A stretch of DNA of 16,014 bases. It comes from an uncultured Verrucomicrobiales bacterium. GTDB lineage: Bacteria > Verrucomicrobiota > Verrucomicrobiia > Limisphaerales > JACDHS01. This document shows, piece after piece, positions 5,785 through 14,090 of the stretch (within the stretch, counting starts at the first letter, position 1; each line of letters starts with the position of its first letter). The notes under the pieces are model-generated. The model searched no databases. It had not been told where the DNA came from and saw only the letters and a list, made by a program, of their open reading frames with translations. The DNA lies in NCBI GenBank assembly GCA_937983475.1, contig CALJZV010000065.1, forward strand, positions 1-16,014, given 5' to 3'. Both the position numbers and the translations under genes were made by a program.

Positions 5785-8706
5785 TCAGTCCTGCTGAAGC
5801 CAGGTCAGCGAAGGCCGGTCTATCGTCGCGGCAAAGGCCTCCTCGTCCTTGGCCACGGCGCGCCCGCGAGTTTCCTCGCCGTCCAGAAACGCCACAAAAT
5901 CCATTTGCGCGCGCGGCGTGCCGCGTTCCCGGACAAACTTGCGGACAATTTCGGTCGGGGGCAGCGTCTTGCGTCCGCACACCTCGACCAAGGGAAATTC
6001 CAGTTCTATGTCAAAGGCACGGTAGGCCAGCTCGGTGCAGACCAGCTTGTCGGTGCTGAAAAAATCGAACTCAAAATCGTAAGGCTTGTTCAGGTGTGAA
6101 AACGCCCGTGCGATGACGCCGGGAAGTTTCTCTTGCGGAATTCGCGGACGCAGCACCGCAGCGGAATCCGCCACGCCCAGGCAATCCTCAAGGGTTGTCA
6201 TGCGCACACCGCGCGGCACAGCCTCAATGATCACGCGCGAATGACCCTTGGTGTCCGATTCTGAAAACGCCTTCCAGAACTTTTGAACGCGCGGATCGCG
6301 GTCCAGGCCCATGCGGGCCAGGTCTTCAGCCGTGCCGACGTACAGCGCGGCGTGCGCCCAGTAACCCGGCATGAAGGCGCGCGACAAATACCAGTTCTGC
6401 CGCTCGATCAGGATGTCCCCAGGCCGCAGTTGGTTGCGCAGCTCCTCCAATTGCGCCGGCTGGATCAGGGGCTTGCCCTCGCGCGGCTTGCGAATCCGCG
6501 TGTCGCCAACCCAGGTTGAAACAAGTGACTGTCCTGTGTACACGGCGCGCCGGCCCAGTTTGCCGGCGTCTTCCAGCGGCTGAAGCCGGCGCCATTTTTC
6601 CACGTGACCGGACAGCGACGCGGTCTGTTCGCGCGCCTGACGAATGGTGGCGTGAAACCGGATCAGCGGCTGCGACTCATGCAGTTCATTTTTCACAAAG
6701 GCTGGTTTTAATTGGTCATAACCAGACCAGGCGGTCTCCAAAAGTTTTCGGTTGTGCGTGGAAATGAGGTTGGCGCGTACCTGGTCGTAAAGCCCCTCGG
6801 GAATGCCCCACAAAGGCTCACCCTCGTTGAGCTTCCGGATGGCCTCCGACGAGACGGAAAACTGCGTGACGAGCTTGAAGGAACCTTCATACACCGCCGA
6901 TCCGGCGGCCAGGCCGGCCAGCAGCGCCCGCAGCCGCAATGGCTCTTCGCGAACCTGCGCGTAGTTCTGGTATTTCCATGCAATGCCCAGCAGGGTGCCG
7001 CGGCAGGAGAGGTAGGTGAACAGCAACTGCCGGATGGCATCGTTGTCGCTTTGGCTGTAAAAATCGCGCGCCCCACTTGAAAGCTGCCCCTGGACGTTCA
7101 GCGCGCTTTGCTCCAGGTCGCGCATTCCGCGCAACGCCTCGGCCAGCGCGGCTTCGTCTTCCTCCAACAATCGGCTGATGGACTCGGATGACAGGCTCGC
7201 CAGTTCCAATCCCCTGGATAAATGAAACGCGCCGGGGTCGCGTCGTTGCGCCGACCATCCCCAGCAGGCGAGCCCCACCGCGAACAAATCGATCCCGCCC
7301 CAAACCATCCCCCGCTGGAGGCGCGCCTTCATGGAACGAGGAGGCATCTGTTCCAAGGCAGCGGGTTTTATTTTCTCATAATGCGCGGCAAGTTGCGCCA
7401 CATGCTCCTTCACGGCGGTGTGCCGGGAACGCAAGACACGCAGCTTCGCCGGTTGAAGGAGTATTTTCAGTTCGTTCCACCACGTGAACGCCGCCTTGCA
7501 GGCCCGGGGCCAATAATGCAATGCAAAGGTTCCGGCGGCGGGCATCATTGCGTTCCAAAGGCTCGCCACCCATGGCACGAAGTAATCGGCCATGCGCCAC
7601 CAGATGAGCGCGTACCACAAACCATATATCGGCAGGCCAAGACCCAGGCGCTTGAGGGCAATGACGCTTCTGTTCGGCTCGGGAATCCACCGCGCCAGCA
7701 GGCGAACGGTGAGGAACGGCGCCAGGTGATACAGTGTTCCAATGAGCGCGGGGATCAATCCCGCCAGCAACCGCGCGGCGTCCCACAACTGCTTGAAAAA
7801 TAAAACCGCGCCGCGAAGTCGCAATAGGTCCGAGCCGACATCGAGCCCCGCGCTGGCCAGTTCCTGCCGCAGTTGAATCACCTCCGCGGCGGCTTCGTCG
7901 GCCCGACCGCTGTCGTGCTCTGCGAAATAATTCACCGCGTCTGCGATCTCCTTGCGCCGTTGCAGCGGGTTGGCCGCACCGCGTTTGGGGTTTCTTGCAG
8001 GCGCGAGCGAGGCAAGGTCCGATAACAAGGGTTCCCATTCGGGCTTTTCCAAATGAATGACCACGGCCTTGAGTCGCTTGCTGATTTCCACCGTGAGCCC
8101 GCGCATGGCAGCGCGTTCATCCTCGAATCCGGCCATCCATTCGCAGACCCGCAACGGTTGTCCGACGCGCACCCAGACCGCGCTGCCGAAGCGTTCTTTG
8201 TGCTCGTAATTGATGCCCAGCGGCAGCACGACCAGTTTTTTAGTGCCGCTGGCGGCCGCCTGGACGGCGATGCGCGCCGCGCCGGACCGGACTTTGTCCA
8301 CCTGTGGTGCATCGTGGGACTTGCCCTCGGGAAAAATGCCGACGGCCTCGCCCTGCGCGAGAAACTTCGCGGCGTCGTCGAGCGTTCGGGTGTTGGCGCC
8401 GACCTGCGAGGGGTCGTCGCTGCCGCGATACGCCGGCAGCATGCCCAGCGCCTTGAGAACCGCGCCGAACACGGGAACCTGAAACAAGGGCGCCTTGGCC
8501 AGAAAATGAATGGGCCGTTTGAGGGTGATGCCGAGAATCACCGGGTCCACCAGCGAGTTGGCGTGATTGGCCACCACCAGCACGGGACCGCCCTGGGGAA
8601 TATTCTCCGAGCCGGTGATTTCGATGCGGGAATAATAAAAGCGCACCAGCCGGCGGACCACAAAGCGCGCCGTGGCCCCCGCCAGAGTTGTGAGCTTGCC
8701 CGCCAT
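5785..8706 (-). CDS. PlsC-type acyltransferase fused to permuted papain-like YiiX/C92 domain
   Basis: 973 residues in one frame. Residues about 1-215 are a PlsC/LPLAT acyltransferase: VANHANSLVDP (45-55; H48 and D54, the H-x5-D spacing found in fungal Gpt2/Sct1-like members) and FPEGKSHD (125-132). Likely membrane helices lie at about 314-335, 354-378, 380-398 and 468-486. Residues 500-740 are mostly helical, without a family I recognise. Residues 755-940 match the permuted NlpC/P60 group YiiX/YaeF (Peptidase_C92): PGDILIE (762-768), WAHAALYVG (783-791, catalytic H785), VIIEA (825-829) and KLVCTELAYRAF (887-898, catalytic C890). The N-terminus would acylate lysolipids or glycerol-3-phosphate. 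Papain-permuted relatives include amidases and LRAT-type lipid acyltransferases. It lies 42 bp downstream of the S1/P1-fold gene on the same strand, so probably co-transcribed. Confidence 0.85.
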   Translation of the reverse strand: MAGKLTTLAGATARFVVRRLVRFYYSRIEITGSENIPQGGPVLVVANHANSLVDPVILGITLKRPIHFLAKAPLFQVPVFGAVLKALGMLPAYRGSDDPSQVGANTRTLDDAAKFLAQGEAVGIFPEGKSHDAPQVDKVRSGAARIAVQAAASGTKKLVVLPLGINYEHKERFGSAVWVRVGQPLRVCEWMAGFEDERAAMRGLTVEISKRLKAVVIHLEKPEWEPLLSDLASLAPARNPKRGAANPLQRRKEIADAVNYFAEHDSGRADEAAAEVIQLRQELASAGLDVGSDLLRLRGAVLFFKQLWDAARLLAGLIPALIGTLYHLAPFLTVRLLARWIPEPNRSVIALKRLGLGLPIYGLWYALIWWRMADYFVPWVASLWNAMMPAAGTFALHYWPRACKAAFTWWNELKILLQPAKLRVLRSRHTAVKEHVAQLAAHYEKIKPAALEQMPPRSMKARLQRGMVWGGIDLFAVGLACWGWSAQRRDPGAFHLSRGLELASLSSESISRLLEEDEAALAEALRGMRDLEQSALNVQGQLSSGARDFYSQSDNDAIRQLLFTYLSCRGTLLGIAWKYQNYAQVREEPLRLRALLAGLAAGSAVYEGSFKLVTQFSVSSEAIRKLNEGEPLWGIPEGLYDQVRANLISTHNRKLLETAWSGYDQLKPAFVKNELHESQPLIRFHATIRQAREQTASLSGHVEKWRRLQPLEDAGKLGRRAVYTGQSLVSTWVGDTRIRKPREGKPLIQPAQLEELRNQLRPGDILIERQNWYLSRAFMPGYWAHAALYVGTAEDLARMGLDRDPRVQKFWKAFSESDTKGHSRVIIEAVPRGVRMTTLEDCLGVADSAAVLRPRIPQEKLPGVIARAFSHLNKPYDFEFDFFSTDKLVCTELAYRAFDIELEFPLVEVCGRKTLPPTEIVRKFVRERGTPRAQMDFVAFLDGEETRGRAVAKDEEAFAATIDRPSLTWLQQD

Positions 8707-8748
8707 GATGGGATCGAAGCGTACCGTGGCGAACCGGCCTTTTAAACA

Positions 8749-9828
8749 CTAATTTCCGGACGAATTTCCCGACGCCTTGCGGTGGTTTAATTTTCCTATG
8801 AGGTAAGTGTCCGGCCCGGCCTGTTGCCACGCCGAGAGCCACAGGCTGCCAAGGAAATGGCCGCCCTTGAGCAGTTGTTTCTCGATGAATTTTCGGCCCT
8901 CGATGCTTGATTCGTTTTCGGGCGTCAGCTTGCCGTCGCGGTCCAGCGCGTAGAGGGGCTCGACCAGTTGATGCTGCTCCCACAGGAACGCCATGATTTC
9001 TGGAAACATTTCCACTTCCTTGGTTCGCGCGTCGGGCACGCCGATCACGCGGGCGGGCTTCACGCGCGAAGGCATGTCGCCCAAAGTCATTTTGGATTTG
9101 TTGATGAATCCGCCGTCCACCCAGGAATGAAAGCTTTTCTTGGTGGAATAGTTCTTGGGATTGTCGCCAATCCAGCCGTTGAAATGTTTGGTGGTGTGCA
9201 GCGGTTGCACCGCGTCTCCGGCGAAATGACCCATCACGCCCATGATGTAAATGATGTTTTGCTGCGCGTTGGCAATTTCCTCCGGCGTGCCGCCTGCCTG
9301 CTCGAAGGCCTTGAGATATGAGAAGCCCGATTTGAGCTTGGAATAATACTCGGTGAGCGTCCAGGGCAGGAGGCCGACCAGTCCCCGGCTGCGGTCGGCG
9401 TTTTGCGCCGGGTCCGGCTCGGGATGCTTTGACGGATGCAGCGCGCGGGCGGCGGCCAACTGACCAATGAATTCGTAGCGGAATTTGGTGAGGTTGGTGA
9501 CGCTCAGGCCGAAGTCGGGCAACTCGTCGAGGTCCATGTAATGGTCGGGGCTGTTGAAATGCTTGAGCGTCAGGTCGGCGGTGTTGCGCCACCGGTCGGC
9601 CTCTCCGGCCAGAAAGGCGATGCGCTCTTGCGCCTCAGGGGTGCGGACAAAGGCCGGGAAATTTGTCGGCAGCGAGGCCAGCGCCAGTTGGTTGACCCAG
9701 CGATGGCCTTCATAGTCCCAAGCGTGACCTGTCGAGGAAATGAACAGGAGCAGCGCGGGGACCGCGACGCAAAGTTTGTGGAAAATGAAAGCGGAGTGTG
9801 TGTTCCGGGAGGGACGGTCAATACGCAT
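8749..9828 (-). CDS. Secreted zinc hydrolase, S1/P1 nuclease / phospholipase C fold
   Basis: 359 residues with a signal peptide (about 1-36, hydrophobic core AVPALLLFISS) whose predicted cleavage after GHA leaves Trp37 as residue 1. P1 nuclease binds zinc through its N-terminal Trp1 and His6; here WDYEGH gives W37 and H42. Further ligands match: D78 (EADRW), H96 (DHYMD), H201 and D205 with H211 in GHFAGDAVQPLH (200-211), and H234/D238 in FHSWVD. The trinuclear zinc site therefore looks complete. The mature protein (about 323 residues) is longer than P1 (about 270), mainly by an insertion between H96 and H201. The fold is shared by single-strand nucleases and zinc phospholipases C, and the sequence alone does not decide the substrate. 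Located in the periplasm or outside the cell. It precedes the acyltransferase fusion by 42 bp. Confidence 0.85.
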   Translation of the reverse strand: MRIDRPSRNTHSAFIFHKLCVAVPALLLFISSTGHAWDYEGHRWVNQLALASLPTNFPAFVRTPEAQERIAFLAGEADRWRNTADLTLKHFNSPDHYMDLDELPDFGLSVTNLTKFRYEFIGQLAAARALHPSKHPEPDPAQNADRSRGLVGLLPWTLTEYYSKLKSGFSYLKAFEQAGGTPEEIANAQQNIIYIMGVMGHFAGDAVQPLHTTKHFNGWIGDNPKNYSTKKSFHSWVDGGFINKSKMTLGDMPSRVKPARVIGVPDARTKEVEMFPEIMAFLWEQHQLVEPLYALDRDGKLTPENESSIEGRKFIEKQLLKGGHFLGSLWLSAWQQAGPDTYLIGKLNHRKASGNSSGN

Positions 9829-9849
9829 ACAGGTTGTTGTTTGGCTTAA

Positions 9850-9878
9850 AGGCTAGGGGTTGCGATTGCGAATGGCAA
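9850..9878 (-). promoter_or_regulatory. Weak candidate promoter for the S1/P1-fold gene
   Basis: Read on the minus strand, TTGCCA (9873-9878) and TAGCCT (9850-9855) are 17 bp apart. The -10 ends 21 bp before the start codon at 9828. The -35 matches 5 of 6 positions, the -10 only 3 of 6. It would separate the zinc hydrolase and fusion genes from the upstream GH42-dciA pair. Confidence 0.22.
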
Positions 9879-9931
9879 ACCGGCAGAAAAAACTTTCTGT
9901 CCCGACGGCGCGCGTTTGCAGGAAGCGGTCT

Positions 9932-10342
9932 TTATCCCACGCGGAAGGAGATTTTGCGGATGGCCTCGGAGCCGAAGCTGTTTTGGAGCCGCTGCAAAAT
10001 TTCGCGGCGGCGATAGCGCACAATTTCATCGAGCCAAACACTGCTGTCCACGTTGACGAACAAGGTGCCGTTGCGGAGGCCGGTCGGTTGGGCGTGGGCG
10101 GTGATGTTCGGGTCAAGAAGGTTGTTCCACACCTTGACGATTTCAGTTTCGGCCTGGCGGCGTTCAAGCCGCAGATCCTTGACAACCTGGGGCATCAAGT
10201 CAGCCAAAGACTTGGCGGTCATCTTGCGCGCCTGCTCCAGCGGTTCGAGGTCCACATGGCGCCACTCGGCCAATGCCTGGCGGCGCGGCGACCGGCGGGT
10301 CGCGGCGATGTTCAGGGGCGGGAAATAGCCGGGACGGTTCAT
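9932..10342 (-). CDS. dciA: DUF721 / DciA-like helicase-loader family protein
   Basis: 136 residues. The C-terminal half (about 66-136) has the DUF721 KH-like pattern: VKVWNNLL (69-76), a short variable stretch ending in GLRNGTLFVNVDSSVWLDEI (88-107) with the conserved SxxW (W103), then a basic helix RYRRREILQRL (109-119) and a final strand IRKISFR (128-134). The N-terminus is basic and probably flexible. In bacteria lacking DnaC/DnaI, DciA helps load the replicative helicase DnaB; that role is inferred from the family. The ATG overlaps the stop of the GH42 gene as ATGA (10339-10342), indicating translational coupling to an unrelated enzyme. About 100 bp separate it from the next gene downstream. 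Confidence 0.7.
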   Translation of the reverse strand: MNRPGYFPPLNIAATRRSPRRQALAEWRHVDLEPLEQARKMTAKSLADLMPQVVKDLRLERRQAETEIVKVWNNLLDPNITAHAQPTGLRNGTLFVNVDSSVWLDEIVRYRRREILQRLQNSFGSEAIRKISFRVG

Positions 10343-12450
10343 GCGCTGGCAGCGGGCGTCTCGGCTGGAGTTCCTTCGGAAGTGGGCGCTTCCTGTTTGG
10401 GGTGCTCATCGAGGATCAGCACGCCGTGCGGTGGCAGGTCGTAGCCTCCGGTGAAGTTTTTGCCCGTGAGAAAATCATGCATCGGCTTGTAGAACTGAAT
10501 GCGCACGGGCGAGTTCTGGTGATTGAGCAGGAAATAAATTCGCGTTTCTGCGCTTTGCCGCATGCTCACCTCGACCGTGTCGGGCACCTTGAGCAACGGA
10601 TGAATGCCGACCATCTGGCGCAGCCACGCGACCAGGTCGTAATAAAACGGCTGATGGCTCATGGTGCCGATGTAGATGGCCTTGCCGAGGCCGAACTCGT
10701 TCATCGTCATGGCCGGCTTGCCCGCGTAAAAATCCTTCGCGTAGGTCGCCAGCACCGTGCATTCCTTGGGCTCGATGATGTCGCACCAGATGCGGCCTGG
10801 GTGCAGATGGCTCGGATGAAACGAGCCGCCCTTGAAGGTCAGGTGATTGTCTTCGCCGGGCGGCAGTGGATCAAACTCCGTCACTTCCATGCCAAAAAGG
10901 TCGGTCAAGTCATGCGGAAACCCGCAGTCCGGCGCGATGTGATGCTCGTCGAGAAGGCCGGTGTTGAACGTGGCCACCAGCGTGCCGCCGTTCTGCACGT
11001 AGAGCTTGAGGTTGTCGGCCTCGCCGCCGGCCAGCAGGTGCAGTGACGGCGCGAAAACCAGCTTGTATTTGGACAGATCTTCTGTGGGGCGGGCGAAGTC
11101 CACCTGGATGTTGCGGTCGTGCAACGCGGCGTAAAAGAGCTGAATGTGGTCGCGCTGGCTGAAATGCTTGTTGGGCTGGCGCGGGTAGGAGAGCGCCCAT
11201 TCGTTGTCGTGGCTGACCAGGATGCAGGCTTCGGCGGCCACCTTCGTGCCCTTGAGCACCGTGCCCAATCGCCGGACCTCGTCGCCAATCTGCTGGATTT
11301 CCTTGAAGACCCGGTTGTCCGTGCGGCCGTTGTGGGTCAGCACGCCGCCGTAAAATTTCTCCGAGCCGATGCGCGGTTGCCTCCAGAAGAAATAAAGCAC
11401 GCCGTCCGCGCCGCGCGACAGCACCTGATAGGTAAACAAACGGACCACGCTCGGCCGCACCAGAGAATTGACCTCCTGCCAGTTGACGTGCCCGGCCTTC
11501 TGCTCTATCACCCAGAAACCCTGGCTGCCATCGGGCATTCTGACGTCGGTTTTCTTGAGCGACCGCATGAGGTCCACTTCGGCGGCGTTTTCGGCGGACT
11601 TGCTCTTGATGTTGGCATTGCTGATGGCGGAGACAAAGTCGAGCGATTCGGCCACGTCGAACATGTCCAGATGCGATGGTGAAAAAGTGCGGAGGTTGGT
11701 GGTCAGCGGCACGTTCGGGGTCGCTTCGCGCAGAATGTCGGCCTGCATCTTGATGAACGCCACGGCGGTGTCGCTGCAAAAACGCATCCAGTCCAGTTGC
11801 AGCGCGGGGTTGTGGACCGTAGGGGCCAGTTGCGGCATCGGCACCTCGCTCCAGTCCCGGACAATCTGGCCGAGGTAGCGCAGCCCGAGCATGTCATTGA
11901 GACGCTCGATGGTTTCGTATTTGGCCTGGAGCCAGGCATGCCAATCCTGGCGGGTTTCCTCATTGAAGGCGTACTCGCGCAGACGGCCGCCCATGTTGTT
12001 GTCGATCTGCCAGCAAATAAGCTGCGGATGGTCGCCGAGCGCCCCGGCCATGGCGCGAACCACTTTTGCCGAGTAATCCCAATAAACATCGCTGTTGAGA
12101 CAGGCGGCATGGCGGGTGCCCTCATGAAGCGTCTGGCCTTGCGCGTTGACGGGCAGAATTTCCGGATGCTTTTTCGCCAGCCAGATGGGCGGCGCCGCCG
12201 TCGGGGTGCTCAGCACCACCTTGACGCCTGCGTTGCCCATGACATCCATCACGCGACGCAGCCATGCAAAGTCATAACGGCCCTCCTCCGGTTCGCACAA
12301 GCCCCACACCGACTCGCCCATGCGCGCGACGTTGGCACCCAGAGCCACCATCTGTTCGGCGTCCACTTTCCACCGCGCCTCGGGATCCTCCGGTGTTCCG
12401 GCAAATGGGTAAACCCAGTGTTCAGGATGGTAATCAACGCCAAAGTGCAT
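10339..12450 (-). CDS. GH42 beta-galactosidase homologue with altered acid/base residue
   Basis: 703 residues, full family length, no signal peptide, so cytoplasmic. The N-terminal TIM barrel starts FGVDYHPEHW (3-12). The conserved segment GDHPQLICWQID (139-150) follows, then the trimerisation/beta-galactosidase domain (about 390-600) and a C-terminal beta domain. The nucleophile is present as E316 in FWVIEQKAGHVNW (312-324). At the acid/base position, where GH42 enzymes read WxxDNEYG, this protein reads WQIDNNMGG: N152 replaces Glu, encoded by GTT at 11995-11997 on the plus strand (AAC read on the minus strand). The spacing N152 to E316 (164) resembles the known Glu pair in Thermus A4 enzyme. 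Activity as an ordinary hydrolase is therefore doubtful. It overlaps dciA by 4 bp, and a fair promoter lies just upstream. Confidence 0.85.
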   Translation of the reverse strand: MHFGVDYHPEHWVYPFAGTPEDPEARWKVDAEQMVALGANVARMGESVWGLCEPEEGRYDFAWLRRVMDVMGNAGVKVVLSTPTAAPPIWLAKKHPEILPVNAQGQTLHEGTRHAACLNSDVYWDYSAKVVRAMAGALGDHPQLICWQIDNNMGGRLREYAFNEETRQDWHAWLQAKYETIERLNDMLGLRYLGQIVRDWSEVPMPQLAPTVHNPALQLDWMRFCSDTAVAFIKMQADILREATPNVPLTTNLRTFSPSHLDMFDVAESLDFVSAISNANIKSKSAENAAEVDLMRSLKKTDVRMPDGSQGFWVIEQKAGHVNWQEVNSLVRPSVVRLFTYQVLSRGADGVLYFFWRQPRIGSEKFYGGVLTHNGRTDNRVFKEIQQIGDEVRRLGTVLKGTKVAAEACILVSHDNEWALSYPRQPNKHFSQRDHIQLFYAALHDRNIQVDFARPTEDLSKYKLVFAPSLHLLAGGEADNLKLYVQNGGTLVATFNTGLLDEHHIAPDCGFPHDLTDLFGMEVTEFDPLPPGEDNHLTFKGGSFHPSHLHPGRIWCDIIEPKECTVLATYAKDFYAGKPAMTMNEFGLGKAIYIGTMSHQPFYYDLVAWLRQMVGIHPLLKVPDTVEVSMRQSAETRIYFLLNHQNSPVRIQFYKPMHDFLTGKNFTGGYDLPPHGVLILDEHPKQEAPTSEGTPAETPAASA

Positions 12451-12471
12451 AAGAAGTGAGTCGTTGAATCC

Positions 12472-12500
12472 ACTCTAAACCCCGACTGCTCAGGTGCCAA
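12472..12500 (-). promoter_or_regulatory. Candidate sigma70-type promoter of the GH42-dciA transcript
   Basis: On the minus strand TTGGCA (12495-12500; 5 of 6 matches) and TAGAGT (12472-12477; 4 of 6) are 17 bp apart. The -10 lies 21 bp before the ATG at 12450, giving a very short leader. No Shine-Dalgarno is visible before that ATG. Confidence 0.4.
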
Positions 12501-12647
12501 CGCAAAAGTAGGATTTCAAGCGGGGGAAAACCCTGGATTCAAATTGTTTGATGGATGTTTGCTAATAATTACCCCCCGGCAGTCCCTCAAGCGCCGCTCA
12601 GCCTGACGCCGCATGGACGCGACGCATCTGTCGGGGAATGTTGCTCC

Positions 12648-12734
12648 ATGGAAAACATGGGTTACTGGATTTTGGGCATCGGCGTGGTGCTGCTGGTCAT
12701 TGCGCTGGTGATGAAACGCGCGCGGCAGAGCTAA
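12648..12734 (+). CDS. 28-residue single-pass membrane microprotein
   Basis: The frame runs from ATG 12648 to TAA 12732-12734. The protein starts MENMGY, continues with an uninterrupted hydrophobic helix of about 16 residues (WILGIGVVLLVIALVM, 7-22) and ends in a basic tail KRARQS. This layout (short acidic/neutral N-terminus, one helix, positive C-terminus) is that of a small inner-membrane protein with its C-terminus in the cytoplasm. GGGGAA lies about 9 bp upstream as a possible ribosome site. It lies between the divergent GH42 gene and purD, 63 bp before purD, on the same strand. I know no family for it. Chance is not excluded, because GC-rich frames often yield hydrophobic peptides. Confidence 0.5.
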   Translation: MENMGYWILGIGVVLLVIALVMKRARQS

Positions 12735-12797
12735 GGGGCCGCGAAGGCCAGAAAAACACTTTTCCCGCGCCGCGCTTTCCTGATTCAATCCGCCGCG

Positions 12798-14090
12798 ATG
12801 AAGATTCTTGTGATCGGCTCCGGCGGACGCGAACACGCGCTGGTGTGGAAATTGGCGCAGTCTCCCCATGCCTCCCAACTATGGTGCGCGCCGGGCAATG
12901 CCGGCATTGCCCAGGAACGCTTGTCCCGCAACGGCGCGGTGGTGGAATGCCTTCCGGTCAGCGCCGAGGATCTGCCGAAATTGCTTTCATTTGCCCTTGA
13001 GAAAAGTGTGGACCTGACCGTGGTCGGGCCCGACAACCCGCTGGCACTGGGCATCGTGGACTTGTTTCAGCAAAAAGGCCTGCGCATTTGGGGCCCGAAC
13101 CGAATGGCCGCGCAGTTCGAGGCGTCCAAGGCCTTCTCGCAGGCGTTCATGGAAAAATATGGCATTCCAACCGCGCGCGCCGGGACATTTACCGATGCCA
13201 AGGCGGCGCGCGATTTCGCAGCGTCGTTAGGCGGACGCTGCGCCGTCAAGGCGGACGGTCTGGCGCTGGGCAAGGGCGTGGTCGTCTGCGCATCGCTGGC
13301 CGAGGCCGAGGCAGCCATCGAGGAAATTTTGGTCAAAAAGAACTTTGGCGCGGCAGGAGAAAAGCTCGTCATCCAGGAATTTCTCGAAGGCATGGAGATT
13401 TCGCTTCACGCCCTTTGCGACGGCAAAACGGCGCTGCTGTTCCCGACGGCGCAGGACCACAAACGCATCTTTGAAAACGATCAGGGCCCGAACACCGGCG
13501 GCATGGGTACCTACTCGCCGACGCCGTTCCTTGATGAGGCACAGCTTGCCGAGACCGGCCGCCGGATCCTGGAGCCGTGGCTTGCGGGTTGCGCCGCCGA
13601 GGGGATTGATTTTTGCGGCATTCTGTACCCCGGCATCATGCTGACCGGCAACGGGCCGAAGGTGCTGGAATTCAATGCGCGGTTCGGTGACCCGGAAACG
13701 CAGGTGTACCTGGCGCGGTTGGAGAATGACTTGGTGGAACTGCTTGATGCCAGCGTAAGCGGCACTTTGGAGAAAATAAAACTGCGCTGGAAACCCGGCG
13801 CGGCCGTCTGCGTGGTGATGGCCTCGGGGGGGTATCCCGGCAGTTATGCCAAGGGCAAACCCATCAGCGGCCTTGATGTGGCGGCCCAATGCGCCAACAC
13901 CAAGGTGTTCCACGCCGGCACGTCGGCGGCAGGCGGGCAAATCGTCACCAGCGGCGGTCGCGTGCTGGGCGTCACCGCGTGGGAGGAAAATCTGGCGAAG
14001 GCGCGCCAGGCGGCGTATCGTGCTGCGGAAAAAATTCAATTCGAGGGGGCGCAAATCCGCCGCGACATTGCGGCCAAGGCATTGAGATGA
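12798..14090 (+). CDS. purD: Phosphoribosylamine--glycine ligase (GARS)
   Basis: 430 residues, the normal length. PurD joins phosphoribosylamine and glycine with ATP in the second step of purine synthesis, in the cytoplasm. Landmarks in order: N-domain MKILVIGSGGREHAL (1-15), APGNAGIA (31-38), VVGPDNPLALGIVD (75-88), ATP-grasp lysine region AVKADGLALGKGVVV (149-163), the signature GPNTGGMGTYSP (230-241), and metal/ATP site LEFNARFGDPETQ (290-302). Nothing essential is missing. The ATG start gives the expected N-terminus; the ribosome site is weak. The stop overlaps, as ATGA, the start of a 17-codon frame that reaches to within one base of the next gene. No other purine genes are in the window. 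Confidence 0.97.
   Translation: MKILVIGSGGREHALVWKLAQSPHASQLWCAPGNAGIAQERLSRNGAVVECLPVSAEDLPKLLSFALEKSVDLTVVGPDNPLALGIVDLFQQKGLRIWGPNRMAAQFEASKAFSQAFMEKYGIPTARAGTFTDAKAARDFAASLGGRCAVKADGLALGKGVVVCASLAEAEAAIEEILVKKNFGAAGEKLVIQEFLEGMEISLHALCDGKTALLFPTAQDHKRIFENDQGPNTGGMGTYSPTPFLDEAQLAETGRRILEPWLAGCAAEGIDFCGILYPGIMLTGNGPKVLEFNARFGDPETQVYLARLENDLVELLDASVSGTLEKIKLRWKPGAAVCVVMASGGYPGSYAKGKPISGLDVAAQCANTKVFHAGTSAAGGQIVTSGGRVLGVTAWEENLAKARQAAYRAAEKIQFEGAQIRRDIAAKALR

Noticed and set aside
8240..9592. 450-codon minus-strand open frame
   Set aside because: It is a shifted frame over the S1/P1-fold gene and the acyltransferase N-terminus. Both real genes have complete catalytic motifs, and this frame has an Arg/Gln/His-rich, low-complexity product.
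9892..9907. Small CAGAAA/TTTCTG hairpin as a dciA terminator
   Set aside because: The stem is only 6 bp of A/T-rich pairs and no proper T run follows it on the minus strand.
10273..11046. 257-codon plus-strand open frame
   Set aside because: Antisense to the GH42 3' end and dciA; no recognisable motif.
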